From Onchocerca volvulus (lineage: Eukaryota; Nematoda; Chromadorea; Rhabditida; Onchocercidae), in NCBI GenBank assembly GCA_000499405.2, contig HG738138.1, positions 21,834,824-21,898,823 of the forward strand: 64,000 nt of DNA, given 5' to 3'. The notes beneath the pieces are model-generated. The model saw only the letters and a program-made list of their open reading frames with translations. It had not been told where the DNA came from and searched no databases. The translations under genes were made by a program, and so were the position numbers. This document shows, in pieces, positions 11,166-25,300 of the stretch (within the stretch, counting starts at the first letter, position 1; the number at the start of each line of letters is the position of its first letter).

Positions 11166-14100
11166 GTCAGTTCAAACTGCCTGCAGATCTCATTTTGAAT
11201 AAAAAATTCTTGAATTAGCAGTAGTTTTAATGAATTCTATCACAGAAAATTTAAGCTCCTCGCACTTTTTTGGAAACATCATTAGAAATAAAATAAGCAA
11301 TCTCTTCTCTAGAATTTAGCTTATAAAAATTTCAATAGCTATTTACAAGTATTAGTGCACTATGAAAAAAATAAAGTTTTTCATTATTTGATAAAATTTT
11401 AGCTGTGAATTTGATCATGAAATATCTCTTGCATGACTAAAACATTAAACAAGTTAGGACTTTTTGATTGCGTTTGGACAAGCTTTAATAACATTTTCAT
11501 ATCGATTAAGCTCAATATTTTAATAGCATTTTCATTTAGTGCAGGATAAATTTTCACTTCGAACATGGATTATCTACCTTTTCCTTTATGTTTCCGATGA
11601 TCAGAAGTAGGAATTTTTTAAGAATAGTAGTTTAAAATATTTATGTGTCAGATACTGATAATTCTCTGTATTATTAGGAATTGAGTTTATTCTAAATTTA
11701 CTTGATTACACTATTCGTACCCAATTCCGTTTTCTCAAATTCAACCTAAAGAAACAAAAAAGGAATTAGAGAATCTGAGATTAAAATTCTTAAATAGTTG
11801 GTATGCCTCAAATCGTAAACATACATGGCCCTCGGAATTATTGAGTTTTCTAAGAAATTTCAGAATTCGATAAATATTGCGTTCTTTTCGACTCTGAAAC
11901 AATCTTTATTCATAATCTTTAAAGCAACATGAAATCTTAGAGATTTTTCGCTAAGAACGAGATCTTTTTAATTTTTTCATTTAAAAGCGGCAAAATAGTT
12001 TGGTAGGAAGTTAGTATGATGTTTCCGGACTTGAGTTTAGAGTTGAAGCGGGACCTGAAATCTTTTTTATCATTACCTTCGCTTCAATATGCAAATCTAA
12101 AATTGTGTAAGAACAATAAATCAAATTTCTTTTTCTTCAATTTGCTTTTAATTATTTGAAAAATGAATTCAACTCATCTCTAGCTGCTGTTTCTTTCAAT
12201 GATTTATTCATGAGACATTTCATGCTTATTTAACTTTCTGTATTCATTTAAAAAATTTTTCAGAAATTTCAATTTTTTAATGAAATCTCTGTCACTTTAA
12301 AGAAGGAGTTTTTCGCAAAATTTTCGGACAGATCCTGAATTAAAGAAAAATTATATTTTTTGTTTTTTTTTGACGTCTACCTTTTTTTTTTTGACGCTCT
12401 CTTTTATAGGATGATTCTTTTAATCAATCCAGAAATTTTGCAGAAATAACTGTATTGATTTTTTATGTACTTTACAGGAAATTTTGCACAAGAAGAAAAT
12501 TAGTTTCTGAAAACATTGTCTGAAAGAATGCTTCTCTTATTCGGAAATTTTCCTCTAATTGCAATTATGTTCGCTTTATTCCACTATAACTTATTCATTC
12601 GTTATGAGTGATTTTTAAATTGTAATGAATTTGTTCTTTGGTAAATATTATTCAAATGCAAGAGGAGAGATGAAACCAGAAAGTGAAGTTGTGACCATCG
12701 ATAGTGATAAAGTTATGAATGAATACCTTGCTTTACAAAACATAAAACAAATGAGGATACTTATGTATGCTACTTATTTTAATGAGACAAACAAATGTCC
12801 AGAAAATAGTTAACAATTATGTCATTTTTGGTAGTGGCAAAATACATCTTTAGCAGTTTCTGTTCAAGTGGCTTACTAAATATCAACTGTTATCTTATTT
12901 CTATCTAGTTTTTATTCCTATTTTTAGAGTGATCATGACATTTCCAATCCATATTAAAGATTTCACATTAAGATTTATATATTTATTAGATATTTTATAT
13001 TTTACAAATACAACAATCAACATTTATGAGCTTGGAAATTGTTTACAGTTAAAATTATCGAACGATGAAGTGAATTTAAAATTTATCCATTATAATCTTC
13101 TCTTAAGCCTTAAAATTATCCACTTTCCTCATTTTCTAATAAAAGTTGTGTATGCATAAATTCATTAATTATTAATATATTGCATATTTCTATTTAAATA
13201 AGATTTCATGAAATATGTTTAATAGGAATTGCCTGTCTATTAATTACTCAATCATGGAAGTTTTGAAGTCAAACTATCGATATTCCAACTTCCTTTCTTT
13301 AATTGAGTTAATTATATTACTCTCATTAATTAGTTTAGAATTAATTGTTTTCTTGGCTGAAAGTCTCTATGAAATGAAATTGATGTCTCTTCGCTCAGTT
13401 TTGCTCCGAATTGATACACTATTGTCATTTCCAATTTTTAACTTATTTTTTGACCAAAGTCAACTTTTGTCAGAAATCAGCCCAGCTATGGCAGTAATCG
13501 AGCATACTTTTTTTGCAAGTTTACAAGTATTATCGATATAAAGCTTCAGGTTTTTTAAATTCATTAGCTTTTTACATCCATTTCAAAATATATTGTAAGC
13601 AGATGAATGAAGTGAAAATTGAAATCATTTCAAAACTCATCTTTCTCTGATGTTGTTCTGAAGAATATTTATCCATTCAGATAATTGCATACGCTAGCTG
13701 TCAGTTTGTTGCGTTTAAATATTTAAAAAAAAAAAAAAAATTATTGATTTTCCCAAACCCGAAGGAAAAAAATTTAATGGATTTCCTGTAGATGAGCAAC
13801 TTCATGTCAATTTGACATCATTTTTACTTTTATGTTTCAAATTTTGCTTCAAATTTTGCTTAATTTTCGAACAAATGATTGACTTTTCTCTTTGTCTCTT
13901 GAAATGTTAACTTATACTTCTTTTTTCTCTCTTCAGTGTCCTTTTGCGATTTCATTATTAACATCTCTTCAACTAAATATTGAGTTTGCCTTCTTAGTTA
14001 TTCCCAATTTTAGTAATAATAAGCACCTCTTTTTTTAGTAATAGTAAATGAATGCTTCAGCAAACGATATTTGAAGAAAGCTTCTATCTTTGATGTAATT

Positions 14101-16314
14101 TGCTTATATAGAATTTAATCTACTTAGTAAAATGCAAAAGAAATTTTACTTGAAGTTTGGGAATTATCTGTGAGAGTGAAAGCAATCAATTTCTTTACAT
14201 TTTGACTGCATTTTTTTCAGTATTTGTGATATGATAAATATTCTTTGAAATATAAAAAATTACGAATTGAACAGATTCGTTTCCATAATAGCATATGCGG
14301 AAATAACTACCCTGGAGCAGGGATGAAATATGTTAAGAAAGATAAAGTGAAATAGATTCGACCTAAACAAGTTAGCCAGAAAATCAGGCGGAATAAATGG
14401 AATTTTGGCACATCAGATCGACTAAATAGTGATTCATTACTAAATGATTGGAAATAGTTGGAGAATAATACATAAATGGATGCAAAAATGCTGACAATTA
14501 TATGGCGATAATCTGCTGAACTATAATATTTCTTAAGATTAATTTAATTAAATAATCATTATCATTAACAAGGAACACTTTATTTTAAGAGGATCGTTTT
14601 CAAGAAAATAGATGTCTCAACAGTTTGGGAAGATGAATTATCAATTGAGAGCTGATGTGGCGTTAACGGATTGTAAAAAAAAGCTATCCGAAAAATGGTT
14701 GAAGAATTTTGTGCTAAGGCAGACGTCACCGTTTCGTATTCTTATTTAAATAATCACTGCTTTCTCCTCTGATAATTGTTAGGATGAGATTGATTTCTCT
14801 TCTTTGCTCTGAGAGAATATGGTATTGTTAATTAAATTGCACTTAATTGCTCGCTTTCTTAGAATTCCGCAAAAGGGAGCAGCTTCTAATTTCTCTTTCC
14901 CTTTTTTTCTTTGCCGTTGAATAAGAATTTGAGATGAATCTGGATGTCGACATCTGCCAGATGGAACTGTCTTTTTTAAATTTCTTTGAATTAATTAACT
15001 ATAGCTTCGGATTTTCTAATTTTTCCCGAACTTTTTATCGATATTAGAAGCAGCTAAAATACATTAATCAATCTGGAAGAATCGGGAATGGGATATATCA
15101 TGGAGATTTGTTGCACCTGCATCAGAAACAAGAAAAGACGGATCAGAGAAATGATGACTAACTAATAAATTAGTAAATTAGAAAACAATTCGTAATCCGT
15201 AAAGTTTTATTTCTTAACCATTACTAGTTACTTTGTCATTACTAATACATAGGAATAAGCTTATTATGCCCAAAACATGGCATTTTGAAGAAGATGACAC
15301 ACATCTCAGTCTGTGAAATATTTCAATAATATTTCGTCACAATTATTTAAATTATTGAAACAATAATAATGTGGACTATAATAATAATAGCATTAAATTA
15401 GCAGTAAATTTAACTTAACACTATTGCATATACATATATTTCAGATTAATATGTGTGTTTTAATCATTTAAAGATCTTTCTGTTTGTCTACTAATTCAAT
15501 TTAATTCTTTCTCAGACTTCGAACCTATATGCTGTAATCAATATTCAAGAGTTTCTTAATACTTTTTGCTTATAAGTATGCTTCATTTGTCTATACATAT
15601 ATATAATACCAATGGGACAGCAGCAATTTGAAATTTGAAAATAAAATATGAAATGATTTATTCGGAATGAAGTATGAAAAGATTTATTACTAACTTGTTG
15701 TAAATAATTATGCCTCTCAAGCTATAATACCATTCTTTCTGAAGAAATAAGTTATTGCGAATGATAAAAATTCATTCAGGTACATGATCAGGCTGTTTTA
15801 GATCGAAAGTTTTTCATCAATAAATCATTCTTCATCAAGAATTAATATTGCTTTACAAAATGTTTTTGCTATTTCGTTTATAATTTTTGACTTCTTATTT
15901 TTCAATTTTTGGTGTATTTCTTGTGATTTACAAAAAGAAGTTCTTAGAACAATATCTGAATGAAGCTTCTGCTGCAATCTTTTGAATGCAAATTTTTTCT
16001 GTTTGAAAATTTAAGCAAAAATTAAGAGTGAGTAGTCGCTTAAAATTTGGTAAAAATTATTTCATTTATCCTTTGGCGTCATTCCAGTGAAAAAAATCTT
16101 TAATAATATGAGTTAAATAATGTCCAATTCCTAGCCTTCTTAGAAGAAGACAAAAGATTTTAGACTTATTTATATCCCTCAAACTTTAATCAAATTTTAT
16201 CCATGTCTTAATAAAATATTTCGGTGATCCAAAAGAGGAAATTCTAGGAGGAATTTTCCAACTTCATCAAAAACTTGGACCTTTTTTAGGAAGTGCTAGA
16301 TAGTTCGCTGCAAT

Positions 16315-19300
16315 ATGAACAAAGTCAATATTTCATTTCAATCAGGCGTATTTAAAGAAGTAATTGCTGTGAAAAATGGAAAAATTTCATTAAAAGAACT
16401 TCGGGAATTGGCAGCAAAATTCATCCAAAAAATCGTTTGTTTTTTGCTTTATTATCAAATTGCCTTGAAAGTTTTCAACAAAATAATGTTATTTAAATGT
16501 TGCTGGCTGATTAGTACATTCTCATATATACATTTTACTTCAAGTATACAATGAAAATACATTAGAATAACCAAGTGAAAGACATAAAAATTGAAGGGAC
16601 TTTTTGCTTCGTTCGCTTCTTTTTGAAATGTCAAAATAGCTTCAGGTTTACTGTTACTGAACAAATCAAAAGTCTAATTGATTGAAGAAATATCTTCAAT
16701 ATCAAATTTCAGTCTATTGTTTCGTTCCTTATGGATTAAGTGGGACTTTTTATCCTCCTCTTTTTTTTCTTTTAAATTCAAAAATTTTTGCTTGCGTAAG
16801 AAAAAATCCAAGCACGCAAATGCATCCATATGCATATCCAGAAATGCAAATATCAGTGAAATTAAATAATGTGCTTTTAGTTTTTTTTTTTTTTTTTCCG
16901 AATTTCTCTGGAACTTTCTCTGCAAAAACTTTATTTTCCTAATTTATCTTATATCTTTTTTTTTTCTTGAATTTCATTTCATCTTACTTTTTGAATTTCA
17001 GTACTCAAAGTATGGTTTTGATAACATATTATCTGATTATTTGTTGCTATATCGCCATGATAACAACTCTGCCAATATTCTACAGCTTATTACTACAAGT
17101 AATGATATCTCCGATGGAATGCTGATTGAAATCATAATCGGTTGTAAGTTTCATAAAATTCATATTGAAGATTGGAGATATGGGATCAACTTTTGGGCTT
17201 TATCTAAACTCAGAATCTGAGTTCCCGTTTGATTTTGAAATACTGAATCATAATTTCTTGTGTTGGGCGATTTCATTGCAACCTCAATCTGTATAGAAAA
17301 ATTCAAAAACTTATTAAATTATTTTGTATGATTTATACTGTTAGCATCATTAATTTAAGCTTATTAAAACGGCTTAGATGAATGGATAGTGTGAAATTTC
17401 CGGTGTTATCAAGACTTTTGAGCAACTTTCGTTTCTTAGCAGAACAAAAATTCTACCGTAGGAATGATTGCAGTATTCATTGAGCGAATAATAAACAATT
17501 TTAATTTTTTGAACAAGTAATGGAATAGAAAGAATTGCTTTTCCCTGTTGATATTTTCATATCATTTTTAACATGTTTAATCCTTTTAAATAACAAATTT
17601 TCAAAATTTTTTAAAATTTCATTAAATCTTATTTCAAAAATATGGTAAACATCTGAGATGGAATTTCAATATTCATTGTGTTTAAAATTGCTTTGTATTA
17701 ATTTTAAATATGCCATATTATTTCATTTTTTGTTGATCAGTTATTTTTATTTTAAATAATCAATTAATATTATTACGACTTTCAAAATCAAAAAAATTCC
17801 TAATAGCAGCCTAGCCTAGTTCTCAGCATCTTTTCATTATTCAATATCTTGATCCATTCCGTCCTCTGCTCTTGATATTAGATCGTATTTGCCATTTTTT
17901 AGCGTTAATTTAATATTGAATTTCATTGATAAATTGATACTTAAGACAGAAAGAGAAATTAAAAAAAAAAAACTAATTTACTCAATAAACGTTGAAATTA
18001 GTCTGCTCTAATGCCATTCCGTAAAGTTTCAGAATTCTCATCAAATCCATCGAAATAATTTTTTTGTTTTGCCTATAATTTTTCAAGTCTTTTTTTTTTT
18101 TACTATTTCAACATTTTTCAACATTTTTTTCCATCAACAAAGACAACAAAGAAAAGAGAATAAGTGAGGAATGGTGAGATCAACGAAGTGAATTTACTTG
18201 ATGTTAGTTATGCTAACTTTATGCAATATCTTGGAAAGGAATGTGATTTGTACTGCACCGCATAGACTACCTCGTTAAGAATAGAGTAACAAACTTGTGG
18301 TGGTTATATGGAACGTTCAAAAAATTAGTCCGATTAATCAGTTGAAAGAAATATTTGACAATCACTGATCACTGATCATTAACTGTGAAATCTATAATCT
18401 CTTATATGGCTTCATTCTCTTTATAATCATTCTTTATCATGAGAACATGGTACATTATTTTACCACGAGAATCTCGTATATTATTTTAGGTTTTTAATGA
18501 TACTTTCTGGATATTTCAGCTTAAAAAATAAATAAATCAAAAATTTCAATTTTTAATATTAAATTTAAATTTGTTTGATGCTGAGCTAAAATACAATCTT
18601 CATTCGTTTTATACGTAAAATGCTTATGAAAAAAAAAAAAATTTCATTAGTTTGGAAAATGCATTTATGCAAAAAATTCATGACATCACATTATTCAAAC
18701 CAAAAAGTTTAAAATTTCAAGAAATTTTCATTAATTTGAAAAACTGCTACGAATTTTACCAATTTCTAAAGTACTCTATTCGGATTTGAGAGTATACCAG
18801 TCATCTTCAAAGTTAAAATTAAAGATTGATATTATTTTAAAGATTTAGACATACTGTTCACATTATTGATACTATATCACTGATCTTTCGGGAATTTATT
18901 AATTTGTCTTGTTATTTGAAACTAAAAAGCATAAATTATACCACAGTCATTATTGACTGATAAATAAAATGCACTAAATATCAAATATCAAGTGTTAATT
19001 GATAAGTTATATTGTTTATTACTTATACTAATTTAATTCAATTTTCAGCTAGCTCTTTTCATCAACGCTTGCTAATGTGTCGACATGCGCTTTGCGTGCA
19101 TAGCTACAAATCACCAACATTCTGCGATTTTTGTGGTGAACTATTATTTGGCTTAGTGAAGCAAGGCCTGAAATGTCGAGGTTTTATTTCTGCATGACAT
19201 CATTTCATTAATGTAACTTCAATAACAAGCAATACTTAAAACTAAACGGGTTATCGATTGATTGGTTAATTAATTGATTTTAGCGATTATTAGTTAATGA

Positions 19301-22300
19301 TTTCAGGTTGTAAACTGAATTATCATAAACGCTGTGTTTCGAAAATTCCCAATAATTGCAGTGGTTATAAGCAGCAATTGCTACCTTTTCATCTTTTGTC
19401 ATTGCAAGATTCTACAAACAAGGTGCTTCTTGTTCAAATAATCCAGCGAATTTTTTATTTGAAGTTTTGAAATAAATCAGAAAAAAAAATACTGATGACA
19501 ATTAAATTAAGTGCGCTTGTTTGTTTGTTTGTTTTTTTCATAATTGCAAGACAAGCTTCTTTAAATTTAATTTTTGGTATTGAAATAAATCAAAAGAAAA
19601 AATAAATCATCCTTTAGACGAGCTCGCGTCCTCTTCCATCACCATTCGATAATATCAACAATACTTCAGTAAAGGACCAGGTAAGTTCTGCTATGATTTT
19701 GAAAATTAATTTCAAAGTTAATTTGTGCAGGTTATAATTTTGCGCAGAAGAGAAACTTGAACATATTTCGTCATTCATTATTAATTTTTTTTTTTTGCAG
19801 TAAGAAAAATAAATATCAGAACAGTTAGAATTTAGCGAATTATGAACACAGCAAGATGATCAGTTGTCAAGGATCAACTTTAATATTCAGGTGCCACCTG
19901 ATATATCGATAACAACTACTGATGATATCAGTTCATACAGTCGACCGGTTTTTCCAGTTAACCAGAACGTTCGTTTGCAGTTTTAATTTCTTTAACTTTA
20001 AGCATAATTATTTCTATTACGCATGAGCCAGTAGGATAAACTATCGTAAGTGTAATGTGCTTTAATATTATTATAATGGCGATGTATTCAGCTTAAATTC
20101 ATAAATCAATAGTTTGTAATTTCCTTTTCCTGATTTATACCGAGAAAGTTTGCTTCCACCATCAGTGATAAATATAAGTGATTGTTTGATTTCGTTGCAA
20201 CATATCCTTTTACATTTTTGCTAAAATCTGGTTTATTAGTACCAGCTTGGCTCTCTATGAGAGTTATAATTTGTATCACATTCTTAATATGAAAGCGAAC
20301 AAATCTCTCGTTTATTTATGACTCTATCATTATCCAGGTCAATCTTGAAAAAACAAAAACTTCATACGGCTATTCATATTTCAACTTCAATTTCATACTG
20401 TTAAATCTAAAATTAAAGATTTTAATCCCTACAAAGTTCAATTTCATTGATCTGAAGTTAAGCAGTCAATTATTTAGAATGCAAAATTACATTTTTACTG
20501 CCAATTTATTGCGCTTGATTTAAGAATGAGAAAGAAAAAAGGATTAAAAAGTGATGGAATGATTCGTTCTCAACTCATTCCACGAAAGTCGTATAATTTG
20601 TTATTATTATATTATCACACTCTTTTCTTTTCTTTGTATGCTTTTTAATTCGTCTCTCTCTCTCTTTCTTTCTTTCTCTCTTTCTTTTTTTTTTTCATTT
20701 TTAAAAAAGTTTCAAAAACTTCATCTAGGTTTTTGATATATATACTTTCATTTCTGAATAGTACAACATTTAAAGATTGATGATTTCTTCAAGCAACTAT
20801 CATTTTCATTGAGAAAACGGTTTAAATTTTTAATCCATTAAAAAATTCAGATGATTTGTTTTGATCCAAAAATGTTAAAAGAATATAATCCTTTACAAAA
20901 AATCAGAGCTAGCCTAAATGGAAATTAAAAAAAAAATTGGATAATCGATTTTTGGTACTATATAGATATTAAAATATCTTATGCCAATCTCTTTGAACTT
21001 TGTAACAAAGCAACGAAATGCATTATTTTAATCATTCACTAGTTTTGAAAAACAAAAAATAGAATATGAAATTCATTATATGTGTTCGGGAAACAACCAG
21101 CATAATTTTAAAATAATTTTTTTAATTATAGAAAAGAATTGAATAACAAGCTGAAGAAAAATGCATGCCCTTACAATTTTTTATTTTAATATTTAGATTG
21201 CCTGAGTTTTATCGATCATGACAGGTAATAGATTTTTCGACATTTGACAGCATATAATGTTGGCTATTGTTCGGTCATTATCACTTGTTATTACGCTTTC
21301 TGGATTTCTGGATATAACTAATATAATCTAATTTTTATTTGAATAGTTAATGGAATAAAAAATAACGATAGAATTCTTAATCATGATAACCTACGAAACG
21401 AATTTCAAATAAAAACTTTTTAGTTTTTTCTCTCAAAATATCTAAAATCCGGAAGAGTAGGGTTTTAAACTGATATTGCTGGATAAGACAGACTTGTGTC
21501 TCAATTTACTTCAAATAACTTCAGTAGTTTTCCCTATTTAATGCTTGAATAAACAAAATTAAACATTTGATTTTATACTACTGTTGATTAATTGCCAGCT
21601 ATATCTTTTGGCAGAGAAAGAAAATTGATCAGAAAATTAAATGTGGATTTCAACTGATAAAAATTCTGATAAAAAATATCTTGTAATTTGAAAACTTGGC
21701 TATGAAGGAAAAAGATTTTATGGCATTTATGGTATAAGCTTGCATGGTTTGCATACAGTCTTAGTTTAGTTTGCAACTTATCCTCTGCAAAAACAACAAT
21801 TTTTCATTCTTGTTAATTTATATGCTTGAAATAAAATACTACAGAGAAGATGCTTGATGAATTGATAGTATTTAGCTATTTGGCAAATATTTTGGCTATC
21901 CAATTTTTGCCAAAATTTTTTCGATATCATAAAACTTTTCAATTCCAAAATTTTACTTTATTTGCGGATAATATTAAATCCTTTAGTAGCACAAACTTTT
22001 CAATCTTTTGCTGAGTAAATAAGATGCCAATCACTTGGATGCTACTTAATTTTGTTGCAAAATGTTCTAATATCTGAAATTATTTGTTTGATCTAATCAA
22101 ATAATTAAATTGCAAGCTGATTTTGTTCATTTTATTCTTGACCTAGTTTGTTCTTTTTTATTTATTTTTTTTTCTCTTCGTTTATTCATATGGAATGGTG
22201 AGTGATTTATCCAACATTCCCATATATCTCTTAAAACTTTGTACTTTTTTAAGACTTATCTTGACCTTGTTCTCTTCGAAATATATAATTCTGTTCGCAT

Positions 22301-25300
22301 AAAAACTACTTTAAAAAATGCAGCTAGCTTTCATTTCTTATTTCTTATCACCCAAACACCAACCTTATTCTAGACTTATCAGTTCAGAAACATCAGTGAC
22401 TCACGACGTGTATCTTTCGCTAAAATATAATATTATCACATGAGATTGATTATTTCGTTGACAATATAAACAATTATAAGCTCATTTTCCCTAAAATTCC
22501 ATTATAGAAAGCAAATTATAATGAAAGCAAAGTGCTAAACGCGATATTATTAGCCAGCATTATCAGAATCAGAATCTCGTTAGGAATCTATCCTACATAA
22601 TTAAATTTATTTTTAGTACATGCTGATAGTTATGAAGTTTACAATAGATTTTTCTTAGGAAACGAGCAGAATTCCATTATTTAATTCAATTTTTTTCGTG
22701 CTCAATTTTTCATTTATTGTCTTAATATTTTAACTTTTTTCTCCCATAATTCCATAAGAACAGCTGTTATTTATATATTATTAGACGTTTTCTTTCTCCA
22801 ATATTTCTGCTCTATAACGTAATTGTTTCCCGAAAGTGGTACTGTAATGTGGTACCATACTTCAACTGGAAATACAAATTCTGCAACACGTTTAAATTAT
22901 TTGAGTATATTTTTAGTTCAGTCATAAGTAGTAAGTACTAATTTAATCTCCCATTGTTATAAACTCATTTCCATTTTTTATTGGTTGAACATTTGCCATT
23001 TCGTTGATTAGTGGCTATGAAAAGTGCTTCATTATTTTCCTGTTTAATTTGACCTTTAACCTCTCTCATGCTTCGACGAAATGTTTTGGTCGTATTTCAT
23101 GAAAGTGTTTTGTTCATGCTTTTATTATTTTCATTTTATGAATACTTATATTTTTTGTCATTGCCATGATACAGTCATGAATTTCTATGAATTTTCATAT
23201 GTTGCATATGTTTACATAATAAAATTAAACGAGTCAATATTATAGAATTTCTTACAAATTTCCTTACAAGAACGCAGTAGTAGCTGGAGTGGTCAATTTC
23301 CCGGGATGAGAATGGTTGAAACTACATGGATCAAAGTTTGTCTAACTTTTTCTGCAATTAATCAGTGAGGACTAGTTGTTTAGAGAAATCAAATAATTAT
23401 ATTTGTTTAAAAATTAAATAATTAGTCTTTTAAGGAATATTTCAGATACCGCATACATTTCAAGTACATTCATATAAGCGACCAACAATATGTCACTATT
23501 GCAAGAAGTTATTGAAAGGTTTGATACGACAAGGACTACAGTGTCTTGGTTTGTTAAGTTCAATAAAAAAAAAAAACTGAATTTAGTTTCAATGATTTCA
23601 AAAAATTTAGAATTCTGGGATTGTCATATATAAAGCAAATTGTAATCTCAACAAAAGTTAATAGTACGAATGTACAAATTACGTGAAACTTACTAATTGT
23701 GTGAAAAATACTTCTTATTAACTTTGAGTTGAACTTGATATTTCAAGTTAGCAATAGCATTCTTTTAACCTCAATCTTCATTTATGTTACATAAAAAATA
23801 ATTTAAAATTTATGGTTCAGTGATTTAAATGAAGCAAGACAAGTTTAAGAAATAAGTTTCAAAAGTTTTATTTCCTCATATTTTATTTCAGATTGCAAGT
23901 ACAACTGTCATAAAAAATGTATTGAAATGGTTGGAAACAATTGTTATGGTAGTGTTCCCATGATGTACAACATGCAACTTGGAGTACATGATGGAGGTTA
24001 TAAATTTAAAAAATTTAAATGTTGAAAGAATTATCCTTTTGACGACTGCTTGTACCTTTGCATCTGTATAAAGTAAATAAGAAGAAGTCATATTCTTTCC
24101 TAATTCAAAATTTTTGAAAAAATTCTTGATTTTCAGGATCTACGAAAATTAATTTTGGTGGTAGTATGAAGGATTTACGAATGTTCAGAAGCCCATATGA
24201 CTCCGAAAATGTTGATAATGGTAATGTATTTTTTTAAAAATTTAAAATTATTCTGAGAGTTGATAAAAAAGATTCAAATCTGAATCCAATGCAGTTATAA
24301 CTTGTTATTAGTCCTGACAAACACGATTTAACAGTTCTTTTAATATATGGCTATATTATTAGATTCTTTACCTATTCTGATTGAACAATTTTGAAGATAA
24401 TGCCGTTAAAATAATTTTGGAAGTGAAAAACATCGATTATGCTACATATTATTTTTAATCAAAGAATTTTTGTTATAAAATTGCAAAACTTTTAGATTTC
24501 AAATGATTCGATTGTAGATAAAAGTTTAGTAGTACCAACTCCAAATGTTGATAACTCCACAGTAACGACAAATTCACATCATGATAGAGTTCAAATAACT
24601 CCAAGTGCGCCTCTTCAAGCAAATGATATCAAAAATGATGATCAGAACATATCGCAGAGCGATGATATTCTTAACGATTCGCAGGTTTCTACTAATTTTA
24701 TACATATCATATTATATTAAAATTTAGAAACACTTCAATTTTCGTAAAATTAGGCCGGAAGATCATGTAATTCAGACGAACAATCAAAGAGCACTCTTGC
24801 ATTTTCGCACCGTTTTTTTTTTGATAAATTATCAAATTTAAATCACAAATCAAAATGAATTCAGAGATTGTTTAATTCTCAATGTGTCACTGAAGAGAGA
24901 TGGATGCTAAACTGTACATGAAATATAGGAAATAGCTCTAGCATTGCGAGCTTGAAAATGCTTTTATCTCAGCGCTGTGAAAGGTGTGCTGATGGCTAGT
25001 AGTTAGTATTAATTAAGCGTAAAATATCGTATCGATTTGAATATTATGTGAAATTCTCGTTTTTTAAATAAGACTATGAGGTTATCATTCATTTGCATAG
25101 GCTTGTCGTGAAAGTAATTTATGAAAAATTGTTTGTTGGGGATTGGAATTTAGTATAGATAATTTTGTTGTGTAATGAAGTCCTTGATATGACGAATTTT
25201 ATTTGTCGCAACTATGATACACAATGAATTGATAAATATTGATAATACAATCGATAATTTGGATTTCTTTTTGATAGTGGCGAAGTTATCTGCGGGTTCT

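Larger units (their letters stand above)
8610..16314. other. Long intergenic stretch, no convincing gene
   Basis: About 7.7 kb of AT-rich DNA between the Shisa-like gene and the PKD start. Open frames near 12625-12813, 12929-13159 and 13215-13541 are AT-biased, unspliced and unlike any family I know, so I left them out. The structured content is a pair of direct repeats near 9975-10024 (ATGTCATTAAGRTGATTC twice), a Helitron-like copy at 10590-10840, and a foldback repeat near 11022-11165. Promoter elements of the PKD gene presumably lie in the right part, but I cannot point to one. Confidence 0.5.

Noticed and set aside
12625..13541. Three nearby open frames (62, 76 and 108 codons)
   Set aside because: They are not in a common frame, lack paired splice sites, and are dominated by Leu/Ile/Phe/Asn.
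16455..16942. Overlapping frames on both strands between PKD exons 1 and 2
   Set aside because: They lie in a poly-T/A-rich intron. The true coding frame resumes at 17002 with the ubiquitin-like fold continuing in phase.
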